Of a stretch of DNA of 64,000 bases, positions 29,827 to 39,328 are shown in pieces (position 1 is the stretch's first letter; each line of letters begins with the position of its first letter). Origin of the DNA: Arsenophonus apicola (GTDB lineage: Bacteria > Pseudomonadota > Gammaproteobacteria > Enterobacterales > Enterobacteriaceae). The DNA lies in the NCBI RefSeq assembly GCF_020268605.1, contig NZ_CP084222.1:2418001-2482000 (forward strand), written 5' to 3'. The notes beneath the pieces were generated by a model. The model did not search any database. It saw only the letters and a list, made by a program, of their open reading frames with translations, and was not told the origin of the DNA. Both the position numbers and the translations under genes were made by a program.

Positions 29827-32800
29827 TTAATAATTATACTGCGATGTCACAAAAATATTTTGCTCATCGCCATTGTTAATAAAATCAATCAAATTTAATG
29901 ATGCTCTGTCTTTTCCTTTATTAAAAGCTGATAGCTTATCGATCAAGATATTTATGCTATCACTATCCAGATATTTACCATTATTTATTCCTCCATAAAC
30001 TTTTATTTTATCATCATTTGCCACTGCATTTTTAATAGTAATACTAGATTTGTTATCTCTTGATTTAATAAAATAATCTTGTTGGTTATCTGTTATATAT
30101 AATCGTATATTATCATCAGAAAAATAGTGATCAAAATTTTGAATGTAAATCGTATCTGTACCACCAGCATGATTAATAGTTACATGCCCAACTTGATGAT
30201 TATTAAATATTGCATTGTTCCCTTTACCACCATTAATCTCATCATATCCATTAGTAGTAATAATAGTATCATCACCTATACCACTATTAACAATATCATT
30301 CCCTTCACCTGGTAAAATAATATTATTATCCTTTGCGGTAGCAACAATATCATCCCCTATTCCAGTATCAATAATATTATTGCCATTTATCACTGTCACC
30401 ATATCATCTCCAGGGCCAGCTTTAATTATATTATCGCGTCCACTTAAATCAGTAATAATATCATCACCTGCCATAGTATCTAATCGATTTTCATTCAAGC
30501 GATAACCAACTGGCAACTCAATTATATCATGACCCGACGTAGGTTCTTTAATTACAGTCATTGGAACAATTTTATTTTCGCCCTTTTTTAATGACATCAT
30601 AAAACGTTGCTGATTTTTATCCTGTAGCAGGATATTTATAATTTCATTGTCAGGCATATCCTTAAAAACAATATTAGCAATTTTGCCAACTTTATCTTTA
30701 TGAATAAGACAATTACCCTCAAACTCAAAATCATAGCCACTATATTCTAGTATTGTAATAATAATCTTATCTTTACTATCCAAACTATTTTTTACTTTGC
30801 TAAAATCAAAAATGATATCTTCATTAAGAGTAAAAGTAGTATCAACGTCAGGCAAATTTTTTAATGTCATGCTCTTAATAAGATAGAAGTCATTACCTTT
30901 TGAAACATAAATATAATACTGTGGAGCCAAAGCAATAATCTGATCATCGTTATCCCCAATAATAGTCATCCCATTTGATGTTAAAAATTTTGCCATGACT
31001 TTAATACCAGTAGGCATTTTATAGATATCTTTGCTAAAAACCTTAAAACTATTGTGCGCAAAATTAACTTCAACATCATTGGTATAGACATTTCCTTCAT
31101 TGGGATATTTTGGTCTGACATATGCAGCTTTAAAATATTCAGTTGGATTTTTATTTTTATCTTTTTTTGAAACTAATATAGGTGATAGTAAAAAGCTATT
31201 TTGACATTTCACATTATATTCATGATTAGTAAAATAGTTGCCTTTTTCATCCTGCGCATAAACGTTTTTTAATCTTATTGCGATATGGCTTATTATGTTA
31301 TTTTTAATAAATTTGGCGTTATTGATAATCTCAATTTCAATAACAATATCGTTGCCCGATCTGGAAACTGATTTTATTTCATTAATATCATAATCCAGGT
31401 AAACCACACTCTGTTGATTAGTATTTCGATAACTGTCATCAATGACAATATGTGCATTATAAGAATAGCCATTGTTAAAACGAAACGTTGAATTGGTCGC
31501 AGATGCAGATGCAATTTGTTCACTACTGCTCGTATCAGCAAAAACAAAAGCGCCTTTTATTGGATCCCAATGCTGATATTTCAAATTATCATCAGCAAAT
31601 ATCTCAATATGATCTTGCCAGTTATAGCGCTTAATGCGATAAACATCATGACCTTCACCACCATCAGCAATACCTTGAGTTAAAATTAAAGTATCATTAC
31701 CTTTACCGCCATACAATCTATCATTACCCAGGTTACCATCTAAAACATTATCCCGCGCATCACCAACAATAATATCGGCACTATTAGCTACTACGGTTAC
31801 ATTTTCCATGTTTTTGATGGTAGCAAGCAACTGCGATTGCATAAATGAAGAGGATTTTTCATTATCATAACTATTAACAGCATACTGGTGATCATCAATT
31901 ATCCAGATCTTTTCTTGTTCTAAATTGATCAATACACCATCCTGTCTGGTAAATCTATCCTTATCAACCCCCTGTAAATTAGTACTATTTTTTTCTGTAT
32001 CAACATTAGAATTAGATTTAATTACAGGTAATTGATTAATAATTATAGAATTACTACCTGCATGTCCATCTAAATAACGAGTCTCATTCGGATAATGTGC
32101 ATCAAACTTTAATATGAAAGTGTCATTTTTTTCGCCACCGATAAAGATTTTATTACCGTTATAGATCTCAAATCTATTTTTATACTGTTTAAAACCAACA
32201 ATGGTATCATTACCATTGGCCGTGTTAAAAATAATACCCCCATTCTCTCCTGGCACTGACAACTGATATAGTAGCTGATTTCTATCAACTGGAATGGATT
32301 TAACTTCTTCATGATCGGTTAAATAAATAAATTGCGTATTTTTTTCAATATAAGAATAAATTGATTCTATTTTTTTTCCTGCCAGATAAAAATCTAAATC
32401 CTTTCTTTCTGGATCAAATATAAAAGTTTCATTGCTTGTTGAACTCATTACTGGGGCATAATTTTTTATTACAACAGATTCAGCTAAATATTTATCAGGA
32501 TATGCCGTGGTAATTCTACTAGCTTGATCTTCGGTAAATCGGTATTTTGGATAAGTAAAGAAAGAATTATCTAAAGATTTATAGTCTATAATGCCCGCCA
32601 AAAAGGACATATCAAGGTAATTGTAATTTTCTGTTGCTTGTTCATGGGCAGAAACTTGTATTTTAGAACCATTTAATTTTTCAAGGGTTAATACTTTTGC
32701 TTGCTCCTTAGTTGTCAAACACAAACCTGATTCAATATCCCGTATATTAAACAGCGGCACTTCTGCCATTTGATAACGCTCTTTTACATACAGAGCTCGG

Positions 32801-32955
32801 CCATATCCTTCTGTACGAAAAATGCTAATTTGGTTCTTTATGCGTTGTAATAGTGACTCCTGGTAACCTTCTTCTTCATTATAGGCTTGTAACTTGTTAA
32901 GAACACTGGCGGGTGGTTGTTCACCAAAAGCGGTGCTAATTCCTGTCGCAAACAC
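29827..32955 (-). CDS. Giant toxin, C-terminal part (pore-region remainder and RTX repeats)
   Basis: This frame continues the upstream toxin frame exactly after one TGA at 33003-33001; the sequence between that TGA and the GTG at 32955 (AVERIEEKVKLTGWE) is also open. From the GTG it has 1,042 residues. The first ~200 residues continue the TcdA/TcdB-like region. RTX-type calcium-binding nonapeptides follow at about 31640-31790 (GNDRLYGGKGNDTL) and again at about 30180-30480 (AGDDIITDLSGRDNIIKAG, GIGDDIV, GEGNDIV). These repeats usually fold on calcium outside the cell after type I secretion. The GTG could start translation (AGGATGGGAA upstream), but more likely this is the severed end of a 2,781-residue protein. 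Confidence 0.75.
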   Translation of the reverse strand: MFATGISTAFGEQPPASVLNKLQAYNEEEGYQESLLQRIKNQISIFRTEGYGRALYVKERYQMAEVPLFNIRDIESGLCLTTKEQAKVLTLEKLNGSKIQVSAHEQATENYNYLDMSFLAGIIDYKSLDNSFFTYPKYRFTEDQASRITTAYPDKYLAESVVIKNYAPVMSSTSNETFIFDPERKDLDFYLAGKKIESIYSYIEKNTQFIYLTDHEEVKSIPVDRNQLLYQLSVPGENGGIIFNTANGNDTIVGFKQYKNRFEIYNGNKIFIGGEKNDTFILKFDAHYPNETRYLDGHAGSNSIIINQLPVIKSNSNVDTEKNSTNLQGVDKDRFTRQDGVLINLEQEKIWIIDDHQYAVNSYDNEKSSSFMQSQLLATIKNMENVTVVANSADIIVGDARDNVLDGNLGNDRLYGGKGNDTLILTQGIADGGEGHDVYRIKRYNWQDHIEIFADDNLKYQHWDPIKGAFVFADTSSSEQIASASATNSTFRFNNGYSYNAHIVIDDSYRNTNQQSVVYLDYDINEIKSVSRSGNDIVIEIEIINNAKFIKNNIISHIAIRLKNVYAQDEKGNYFTNHEYNVKCQNSFLLSPILVSKKDKNKNPTEYFKAAYVRPKYPNEGNVYTNDVEVNFAHNSFKVFSKDIYKMPTGIKVMAKFLTSNGMTIIGDNDDQIIALAPQYYIYVSKGNDFYLIKSMTLKNLPDVDTTFTLNEDIIFDFSKVKNSLDSKDKIIITILEYSGYDFEFEGNCLIHKDKVGKIANIVFKDMPDNEIINILLQDKNQQRFMMSLKKGENKIVPMTVIKEPTSGHDIIELPVGYRLNENRLDTMAGDDIITDLSGRDNIIKAGPGDDMVTVINGNNIIDTGIGDDIVATAKDNNIILPGEGNDIVNSGIGDDTIITTNGYDEINGGKGNNAIFNNHQVGHVTINHAGGTDTIYIQNFDHYFSDDNIRLYITDNQQDYFIKSRDNKSSITIKNAVANDDKIKVYGGINNGKYLDSDSINILIDKLSAFNKGKDRASLNLIDFINNGDEQNIFVTSQYNY

Positions 32956-33000
32956 TTCCCATCCTGTAAGCTTGACCTTTTCTTCAATACGTTCAACAGC

Positions 33001-33003
33001 TCA
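33001..33003 (-). other. In-frame TGA splitting the giant toxin
   Basis: The codon is TGA in context ATT TGA GCT. Frames before and after are identical (codon 1724 counted from 38172), so one substitution, for example CGA to TGA, explains the break. It lies just after the hydrophobic hairpin of the pore region. Confidence 0.9.
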
Positions 33004-36000
33004 AATGCCATTATAAATCATGCCACCAACCATTAATCCAGCTCCTACAGCAATGCCTATTGGCCCGGCAGCAGAAGAACCGGCTAAAAGAGCAACCGAA
33101 ACAGTGATACTGACCGCTGCACTTACGACCGCAAGTGCTCCATTAACGATCAAATCTTGTCGCACCTCTGGATCAGTTTCGGTCGATAATTGGTGTAATG
33201 ACTGATAAGCACTGTAAATATCAAATCCGGCCGACAAAGCATTTAATACTGATGTTGCGCGGCCGGCAAATTTGGCCGCAATCTCTGTTGAATCAGTTAT
33301 TTTAGTTACTGATTTAAAGATGATAGGTTGCAAGATATCGGTACCAAAATTGGCCGCTGCAGCTCCATATGCCAACGCAAGTTGCCGCCTAATTTCCACT
33401 TTTTGCTCATTGGATAAACGCGGATCCTGTAATTGATCTGCCGCCCGGTTAGTTAAAATCCAAAGTTGAGCAATCCCTATAGCTTGTGAACCATAGCCCA
33501 CTTTACTCATTATTCGTGCATAACGAGGCAACTTAAAGCTGGTATTATTCATTTCATGCCACATTGCAGCATCAATTACTTCACCTTTAACATAGCGATC
33601 AACATAGCCTAATTGCTGTTTTACCATCCCTACATCAGCCAACTGCGCTCGCGTTGTGAGCAGGTTATCTTGCCCTTTTTGATTGATTAGTGATTTAATT
33701 AATTTAATAAATTGCAGATCATCATGACTACCATCAAGTAGCATCAAGTGATGGCTTAACATAGCGGCGTCAAACGTCAATCGCTCAGGCCAGTCTGGCA
33801 ATGATTGAATATGTCTGACTGATAGAGATTGGCCATCAATTTGTGCTCCAGCCCGTATTAATAATGGCAAGCTAATCTCAATATTATTTATTTTAACCAA
33901 ATAAGTGTTAGTATCTAGCTTGGGGGGAGTGAATTGCCAAAAAACTTGTGTTTTTTCAACTGCCTGATGATCAAGTGTTAATTCATAGATGTCAAAGAGA
34001 TAATCACCATTAATGTTTTCAATCATCAAATCAGCTTTCCGCTCTTTGTTCTCATTAAGGTATCGGGTCTCTTTATCTAAATACGTTTGAGATACAAGGA
34101 AAAAATCCTTTTGGGCTTGTTTGCGTTTACCACTACTAATAACAAGCTCACCAGCTTTCGGATCATAAAGCTGATATTGAAAAATATTATCTTGCCGCTT
34201 AATCACAACAGTAAAAGCATGCTCACCTGACTGCAAATAGTAAGCGCCATCCAATGCTTGCATTAACCAGTTTTTTAGTGATTGATTTTCAATCCGTGCA
34301 ATATAATTAATCTTTTGCAGGTGGCTGATCGCAGCGTCAAACTCGGTTAAAAATTGCTGATCTTGAATACTAAGCTCACTTTTGCTACTAAGCTCAAGCA
34401 AAGCCTGTTGGTATGCTAATATTTTAATAAATTGTGCTTGCTTCCCTTGCTGACATGCTATGACATAAAGAGCACCCAAGGCTTGTTCAATACCCAGGCT
34501 ATTAGCATTTATCTTATCCAAATAATATCCATGACTAACCGCAGATAGGGTTGCCTCACTCTGCGAACATTGTGCTGATTTAGTTAAACTGACTATATTA
34601 TCCAAAACCCGTTGGCGCCAAGTAGAACTCTTCATCAAAGCTTGTTTTAATGAAAGTCCATCAAACTCACTGCCAATTTTTAAACCAAAAAACTCCTGTA
34701 ATTGAGTTTGGATAAATTCAATATATTCTGGATTTGCTAGTGCCTGCATTAAATAAATTGTATCCAGTTCATTATTACTGGATGAAAAATATTGTCCTAA
34801 TAGATAGCGACTATGATCGCTTAAATAGCGAACAGCATAGGGATTTGCCTGTAATTCACCAACCAGAAAAGATAATTCTGCCGATTGCTGATTTAAGGAT
34901 AAACTTTTTTCCGCAATAAAAAGGGCCTTCCAGCGTAACCGAGCATCATTAGCATGATAATCACCATGAGCAAAATACTGGTTAACCTTGATACTTAACA
35001 ACGGATCATAAATTGTTTGCTTAAGTTTCTTAATATTAAGTTTACCCTGCCGATCAGCAAAACTAGACAGTAATATTGCAGGATTTTCAGCAGTAATTTC
35101 TGCTAGCGTTATTTTCCCTGTTACAATATCGAGTAACATTGCCTTAATTGGTGGTTCCCCATTAATCATCAATTTTTGCGTTGTGCTATCAAGCTGAAAA
35201 GTGTTTTTTTGCTGATCATGATAATCATCCAGGAAAATACCAAGTTCAGAATCTGACGACATAAATTCTGATTTTAGTGGGTAAATTGAAACCGAAGAAT
35301 TTAACCCTTTTTCCGCCAATTTTTGGCATAAACGAACAGCTACATACTGAGGATCATAAATAGCAGTATTTTCTCTTTTGCCATTATCATTAACTAGTTT
35401 GATCTCGCTTGGCACTTTAAGCGGGTATTTTTGCCGTAAAGCCAGTAATGATTGTGATAAAGTATCAGGATCCAATAACGGCAACTCATTGCCATCTAAA
35501 ATCGTCCAACTGTGATTGCCGATCAATGTTAAACGTGACAAATCGCCATATTCAATAAATGACTGTTTATTTTTAACATCATACTGAATAATAATGGTAT
35601 TTTCCGGTCTAAATATGGCATATAATTGCGCTTTAGTCAGATTCTGTTTATCACTAGTTAGACGAATAATGATATTCAATTTATCATTATGCTGATGAGA
35701 AAAATTTAATTTATTTTCATTAATATAATTTTTATTTACTGTCTTCCATATTGGCGCTTCATCAATGCCGTTATTAATCATTTCACTCGTTATTTTATTA
35801 TAAAAATTCTCATAATCATTGTAGTCTGACTCATTAATTGCATTTTTAAATAAATCATAAGCTCGTTGGTCATAGGCAATTTTTTTGATTAGATCAATAT
35901 TTAATTCTCCAGTTAGATCAGAAAATAATGGGGTCAATAATGGCTGATTATCAGTAATAAATCGTTCAAAGGAGACTTTGTCCGCCTGCAAATCATGCAA

Positions 36001-38172
36001 TAAAGATAAAATGGCGGGCTTACCGTTAATTGTGATACTGTCTGTTGCGTGGTGATATTGATAGGTTTTTTTATAAATTCGGGCAGGCAGAAATTCATTA
36101 CTTTCACTATTGATATAACCAATCCGTTTACCATGGTTATCAATAAATAAATCATTAGTATAAGCAATGATATTAGCATCAAGCGCATTTTTATTGAGTA
36201 ATTGGGTCATATTAAAAGCAAAGTCTTCTTTTGCTGTTCCTGCAGCTAATTCACAACCCATTAGCACAATTTTAGCCGGCGTTTGTTTTAGTGCTAAATC
36301 ATTCTTTAACCATTGCAATCCATCAACAACGGCCTTTGGTGAGAGTTGAGCAAATTGAGAAACTTGTCCATTGCCTCGATAATTTCCGTGACCAACAACT
36401 ATCCAACGTGTCTTACCTGCTGGCAGTAAATTTTCGTGGTGACCATAAGCAAGTCGTCTTTTCTTTGCCGCAATATCAAATTGCCATAAAATGGTTTTTT
36501 CCGGATGTTTAGCAATTAAACCCGCAACTACCTGGTCAAGAATATTATCAGATTGAATTTGAATAATAATCGTTCGTTCATATTCCAAATATAAGTTGTT
36601 CTGTTCACTATTATTAGTTATCAACTCCGACTGTATTATCGGCAGCCCCCACTTATCAAAATCAATATTCCGATTATTATCGCCATTCATTCTTGGCGCC
36701 CGACTAAGTATTTCATAGCTTTGAGTAGTGCTATCTGGCACTACTTTATAAGCAGGCGTTGGCAATGTGTCATAAATATCATTTATATTAGCCGAAAGAT
36801 CAAAATCATCCGGTAACCGGTAAACCTGAATATTATCTTTATCAAAACGAGTAAATAAATTTCGATGGGACAATGCAAATAAATTATCTTGTTCCTTATT
36901 GACCAAGTAAATTATTGTTCTTATATCAATTTGGTCAGTGCTCATAATAATTTTTTTATTTTCATATTCAATATTTGATTTTTTTTCTATTGAAAATGTG
37001 ACTGTATTATTATATTGATTCAACAGTAAAAATTTTATTTCTGCACCATCATTAGTTGGAATAATATTTCTCTGACTGATTATATTATTGAGAACCATTA
37101 AGCTAATATTATCTTTTGGTGGTGTCAAATCAATTAATTTGTCACTAAACGCGCTAACTTTAACAAAAGGAATTACACATATTCTTGGGTTATCTATTTT
37201 TGCTATATTCCATTGATACTTTTCGCTAGTATATTTACTAAATTCAATAATAAAATTTTTTGCCTCAGCAAGATCATTAAATAGATATAATCCTTTATTA
37301 CAATCAAAGAACGTTATATTTTTCTCATTATTACTCGGATTTACGGTAACCGTTAACACCATAGCATGATTATTCGTATATATTTCATAAAACACATCTT
37401 GATGATCGTTTTCAATACGTGAAAATAATCTATCAATATCTATAGAATGTCTGTGATAAATAGTGGAGTTTTTTGGCTTTACATAAACAATTCCACGATT
37501 TTTCAGATAATTAATTTCATCATCTACATAAATCTTATAAATTTTAATTTTAGCTTCTTCAATTGCTAATTGTATTTCGGCAATAGATTTTTTATCGGAT
37601 TCCGTAAAATTTTTTTTTGCTATTAAGAAAATATCTATAAACCATCTCTCTTTAACTAATTCAGGCTTTTTAATTGTTTCATCTTTATAAATCCGCTTAA
37701 TTATTTTATGCGCATTGACAGCAGCAGGATCCTCTTTAGTACGTATATAGTTTTTTACTTCTGGAATAACATAACCCCTCAATAAATTTATGTTATTAGC
37801 ATAAGTATGTTCATTAAGGATATCAAAAAACACTTTATCTAAAATAACGTTTGCATATCGCCTTTCCGCTTCTATTTGATAACGTTCAATAATCCCGGCA
37901 TTAATAGGAATTTCTCTATTGGCCATTTTAATTAAACGATAAAATTTAATAAAAAACATCGCTGAGTTTTGTTGCCCATTTTGAGCAATATGTGTCATAT
38001 AATAACGTGTTAATCCCAAACATATACCATCGTATATTATTTTTTTCCTTTCATTACTAGTGCGTAGGAAGAATTTATTACTATTATAATCTAACCATTT
38101 TTTTGCAAACTTAAGAATTATTTCTTTTTGGTTGAAATCAATATCCCCACGTTTTATTTGATTCACCGGCAT
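33001..38172 (-). CDS. Giant TcdA/TcdB-like toxin, N-terminal part (C58-C80-C80-pore)
   Basis: The 1,723-residue product is the front of a large intracellular-acting toxin. Domains in order: a C58/YopT-like protease (Cys51 in DGICLG, His269 in NNHAMV, Asp290 in FFDCNKG); a linker at about 350-500; and a C80 autoprotease as in TcdA/TcdB and MARTX (His595 in VVGHGN, Cys640 in VLMGC). A second C80-like copy at about 830-1010 has lost both catalytic residues (Asn886, Asp929). A TcdA/TcdB-type translocation region runs from about 1100 and ends in hydrophobic stretches at 1677-1720. AGGT precedes the ATG by about 8 bases. The frame ends at a TGA, but coding continues downstream. No signal peptide; RTX repeats in the continuation suggest type I export. 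Confidence 0.82.
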   Translation of the reverse strand: MPVNQIKRGDIDFNQKEIILKFAKKWLDYNSNKFFLRTSNERKKIIYDGICLGLTRYYMTHIAQNGQQNSAMFFIKFYRLIKMANREIPINAGIIERYQIEAERRYANVILDKVFFDILNEHTYANNINLLRGYVIPEVKNYIRTKEDPAAVNAHKIIKRIYKDETIKKPELVKERWFIDIFLIAKKNFTESDKKSIAEIQLAIEEAKIKIYKIYVDDEINYLKNRGIVYVKPKNSTIYHRHSIDIDRLFSRIENDHQDVFYEIYTNNHAMVLTVTVNPSNNEKNITFFDCNKGLYLFNDLAEAKNFIIEFSKYTSEKYQWNIAKIDNPRICVIPFVKVSAFSDKLIDLTPPKDNISLMVLNNIISQRNIIPTNDGAEIKFLLLNQYNNTVTFSIEKKSNIEYENKKIIMSTDQIDIRTIIYLVNKEQDNLFALSHRNLFTRFDKDNIQVYRLPDDFDLSANINDIYDTLPTPAYKVVPDSTTQSYEILSRAPRMNGDNNRNIDFDKWGLPIIQSELITNNSEQNNLYLEYERTIIIQIQSDNILDQVVAGLIAKHPEKTILWQFDIAAKKRRLAYGHHENLLPAGKTRWIVVGHGNYRGNGQVSQFAQLSPKAVVDGLQWLKNDLALKQTPAKIVLMGCELAAGTAKEDFAFNMTQLLNKNALDANIIAYTNDLFIDNHGKRIGYINSESNEFLPARIYKKTYQYHHATDSITINGKPAILSLLHDLQADKVSFERFITDNQPLLTPLFSDLTGELNIDLIKKIAYDQRAYDLFKNAINESDYNDYENFYNKITSEMINNGIDEAPIWKTVNKNYINENKLNFSHQHNDKLNIIIRLTSDKQNLTKAQLYAIFRPENTIIIQYDVKNKQSFIEYGDLSRLTLIGNHSWTILDGNELPLLDPDTLSQSLLALRQKYPLKVPSEIKLVNDNGKRENTAIYDPQYVAVRLCQKLAEKGLNSSVSIYPLKSEFMSSDSELGIFLDDYHDQQKNTFQLDSTTQKLMINGEPPIKAMLLDIVTGKITLAEITAENPAILLSSFADRQGKLNIKKLKQTIYDPLLSIKVNQYFAHGDYHANDARLRWKALFIAEKSLSLNQQSAELSFLVGELQANPYAVRYLSDHSRYLLGQYFSSSNNELDTIYLMQALANPEYIEFIQTQLQEFFGLKIGSEFDGLSLKQALMKSSTWRQRVLDNIVSLTKSAQCSQSEATLSAVSHGYYLDKINANSLGIEQALGALYVIACQQGKQAQFIKILAYQQALLELSSKSELSIQDQQFLTEFDAAISHLQKINYIARIENQSLKNWLMQALDGAYYLQSGEHAFTVVIKRQDNIFQYQLYDPKAGELVISSGKRKQAQKDFFLVSQTYLDKETRYLNENKERKADLMIENINGDYLFDIYELTLDHQAVEKTQVFWQFTPPKLDTNTYLVKINNIEISLPLLIRAGAQIDGQSLSVRHIQSLPDWPERLTFDAAMLSHHLMLLDGSHDDLQFIKLIKSLINQKGQDNLLTTRAQLADVGMVKQQLGYVDRYVKGEVIDAAMWHEMNNTSFKLPRYARIMSKVGYGSQAIGIAQLWILTNRAADQLQDPRLSNEQKVEIRRQLALAYGAAAANFGTDILQPIIFKSVTKITDSTEIAAKFAGRATSVLNALSAGFDIYSAYQSLHQLSTETDPEVRQDLIVNGALAVVSAAVSITVSVALLAGSSAAGPIGIAVGAGLMVGGMIYNGI

Positions 38173-39010
38173 AATAAATTACCTGTTGTTAATAATCATT
38201 TTTGATTTAAATTAACACATAATATTAATAATATATAAATAACATTTTAAATATTTTTAGTAAAAAAGTTTTATTATTTATAACAATTAACTTATCTTAA
38301 ATTACAAAAAATATTAAAGGTTTATTCACCTATGTTGCTTAAAAATATAAATAATAATCATTATAAATATTATCTAACTATTTTAATATCAGCATATATT
38401 CATTCTATTAATTAATAGCAGAATAAAATCCCATTTCAAACCATAATAAAAGTATAATTTTTTTTGGCTAATAAAAAGAATGATAAAAAAGAGTAAATAT
38501 ATAATAGATATAAATATGTATTATCTAATTATAAGTATATTGATGATAATTGATGATAATTGATGATAATTGATGATAATTGATGATAATTGATGATAAT
38601 TGATGATAATTGATGATATAAAAAATATAATTATATTAATCTTAGACACTAGCTATATTTGAAATATTTACTTATAATTTTTTAATAATATTATTAATAT
38701 TTCATCAAAGCTTAATAACGAATTTGTCTTCTGGTTATCATATTGTTCTATAACAATCAGAAAAAGGTATACTTAATATTAATAATGAAGCTAAAGTCTT
38801 TAGCTAAAGTTTTAACCTCAAGGATATAAGTACTAATTGCTACTTCTCAATTTTTACAATCCATTTTTTTGTTAGCTGATATATCCTGTCTGCTTGCCTT
38901 AAAAAATTTCATCCTTATGACAATAAGCTCAGTTTAGCAATCAGAGATAATGAACTTAATATAGTTTGGCTAAATAAAATACGACTATCTTTATCATTCA
39001 TATTTTTATC
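38173..39010. other. Non-coding 5' region of the toxin gene
   Basis: No gene is seen. It is AT-rich, contains a 10-bp minisatellite at 38541-38618, and presumably the toxin promoter. The right end borders the second argP/yggE repeat. Confidence 0.6.
38541..38618. repeat. Minisatellite, unit TGATGATAAT, 7.8 copies
   Basis: Seven identical 10-bp units are followed by an 8-base partial one. It lies about 370 bases upstream of the toxin start. The identity of the units implies recent expansion. The 10-bp period matches one DNA helix turn and could phase bends or protein sites. Confidence 0.95.
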
Positions 39011-39328
39011 GAAAGCCTGACGCCCGAGTAAAAACCGGACGCCAGATATTAAAACAAGACAACAATAATTGTAGAAAACAACAATTAACGTTTCAATTCA
39101 AAAACAACGTCAATTTGATCGGTAAAATCAATACTCTGCTGTTCATAAGTTTGATTGCTATCACTGGCAGCGGCAGCCACCATTTGCGTCATCGCCTTCA
39201 TTCTTGGCATTGGGTAAGGGGTTGCATCAGGTGCCCGGTAATTAATACTATAAACTTTACCTAATTTAACATTAAATCCAGTTGCTAACGCTTCTGCTTG
39301 CGCTTTAGCATTATCAATTGCTCTATTA
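39011..39328. repeat. Right direct repeat: argP 3' remnant plus yggE 3' end
   Basis: Second copy of the sequence at 29141-29450. Bases 39011-39084 are an argP 3' tail with no argP body, broken by an early stop and indels. The rest is the 3' third of the intact yggE. By eye the copies are roughly 85-90% identical, so the duplication is not recent or came from a diverged strain. Confidence 0.88.

Noticed and set aside
29688..29879. 63-codon plus-strand frame
   Set aside because: Low-complexity AT sequence overlapping the toxin terminator and 3' end; no ribosome binding site.
30127..30505. Overlapping plus-strand frames rich in Ile, Ser and Pro
   Set aside because: They are antisense to the RTX repeats, whose repetitive codons keep the opposite strand open.
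33001..33003. TGA as a selenocysteine codon in the toxin
   Set aside because: No Sec-type active-site context, and no convincing bSECIS stem-loop seen immediately downstream; the residue is outside the protease domains. A point mutation is simpler.
38541..38618. CRISPR array
   Set aside because: Units are 10 bp and directly abutting, with no spacers.
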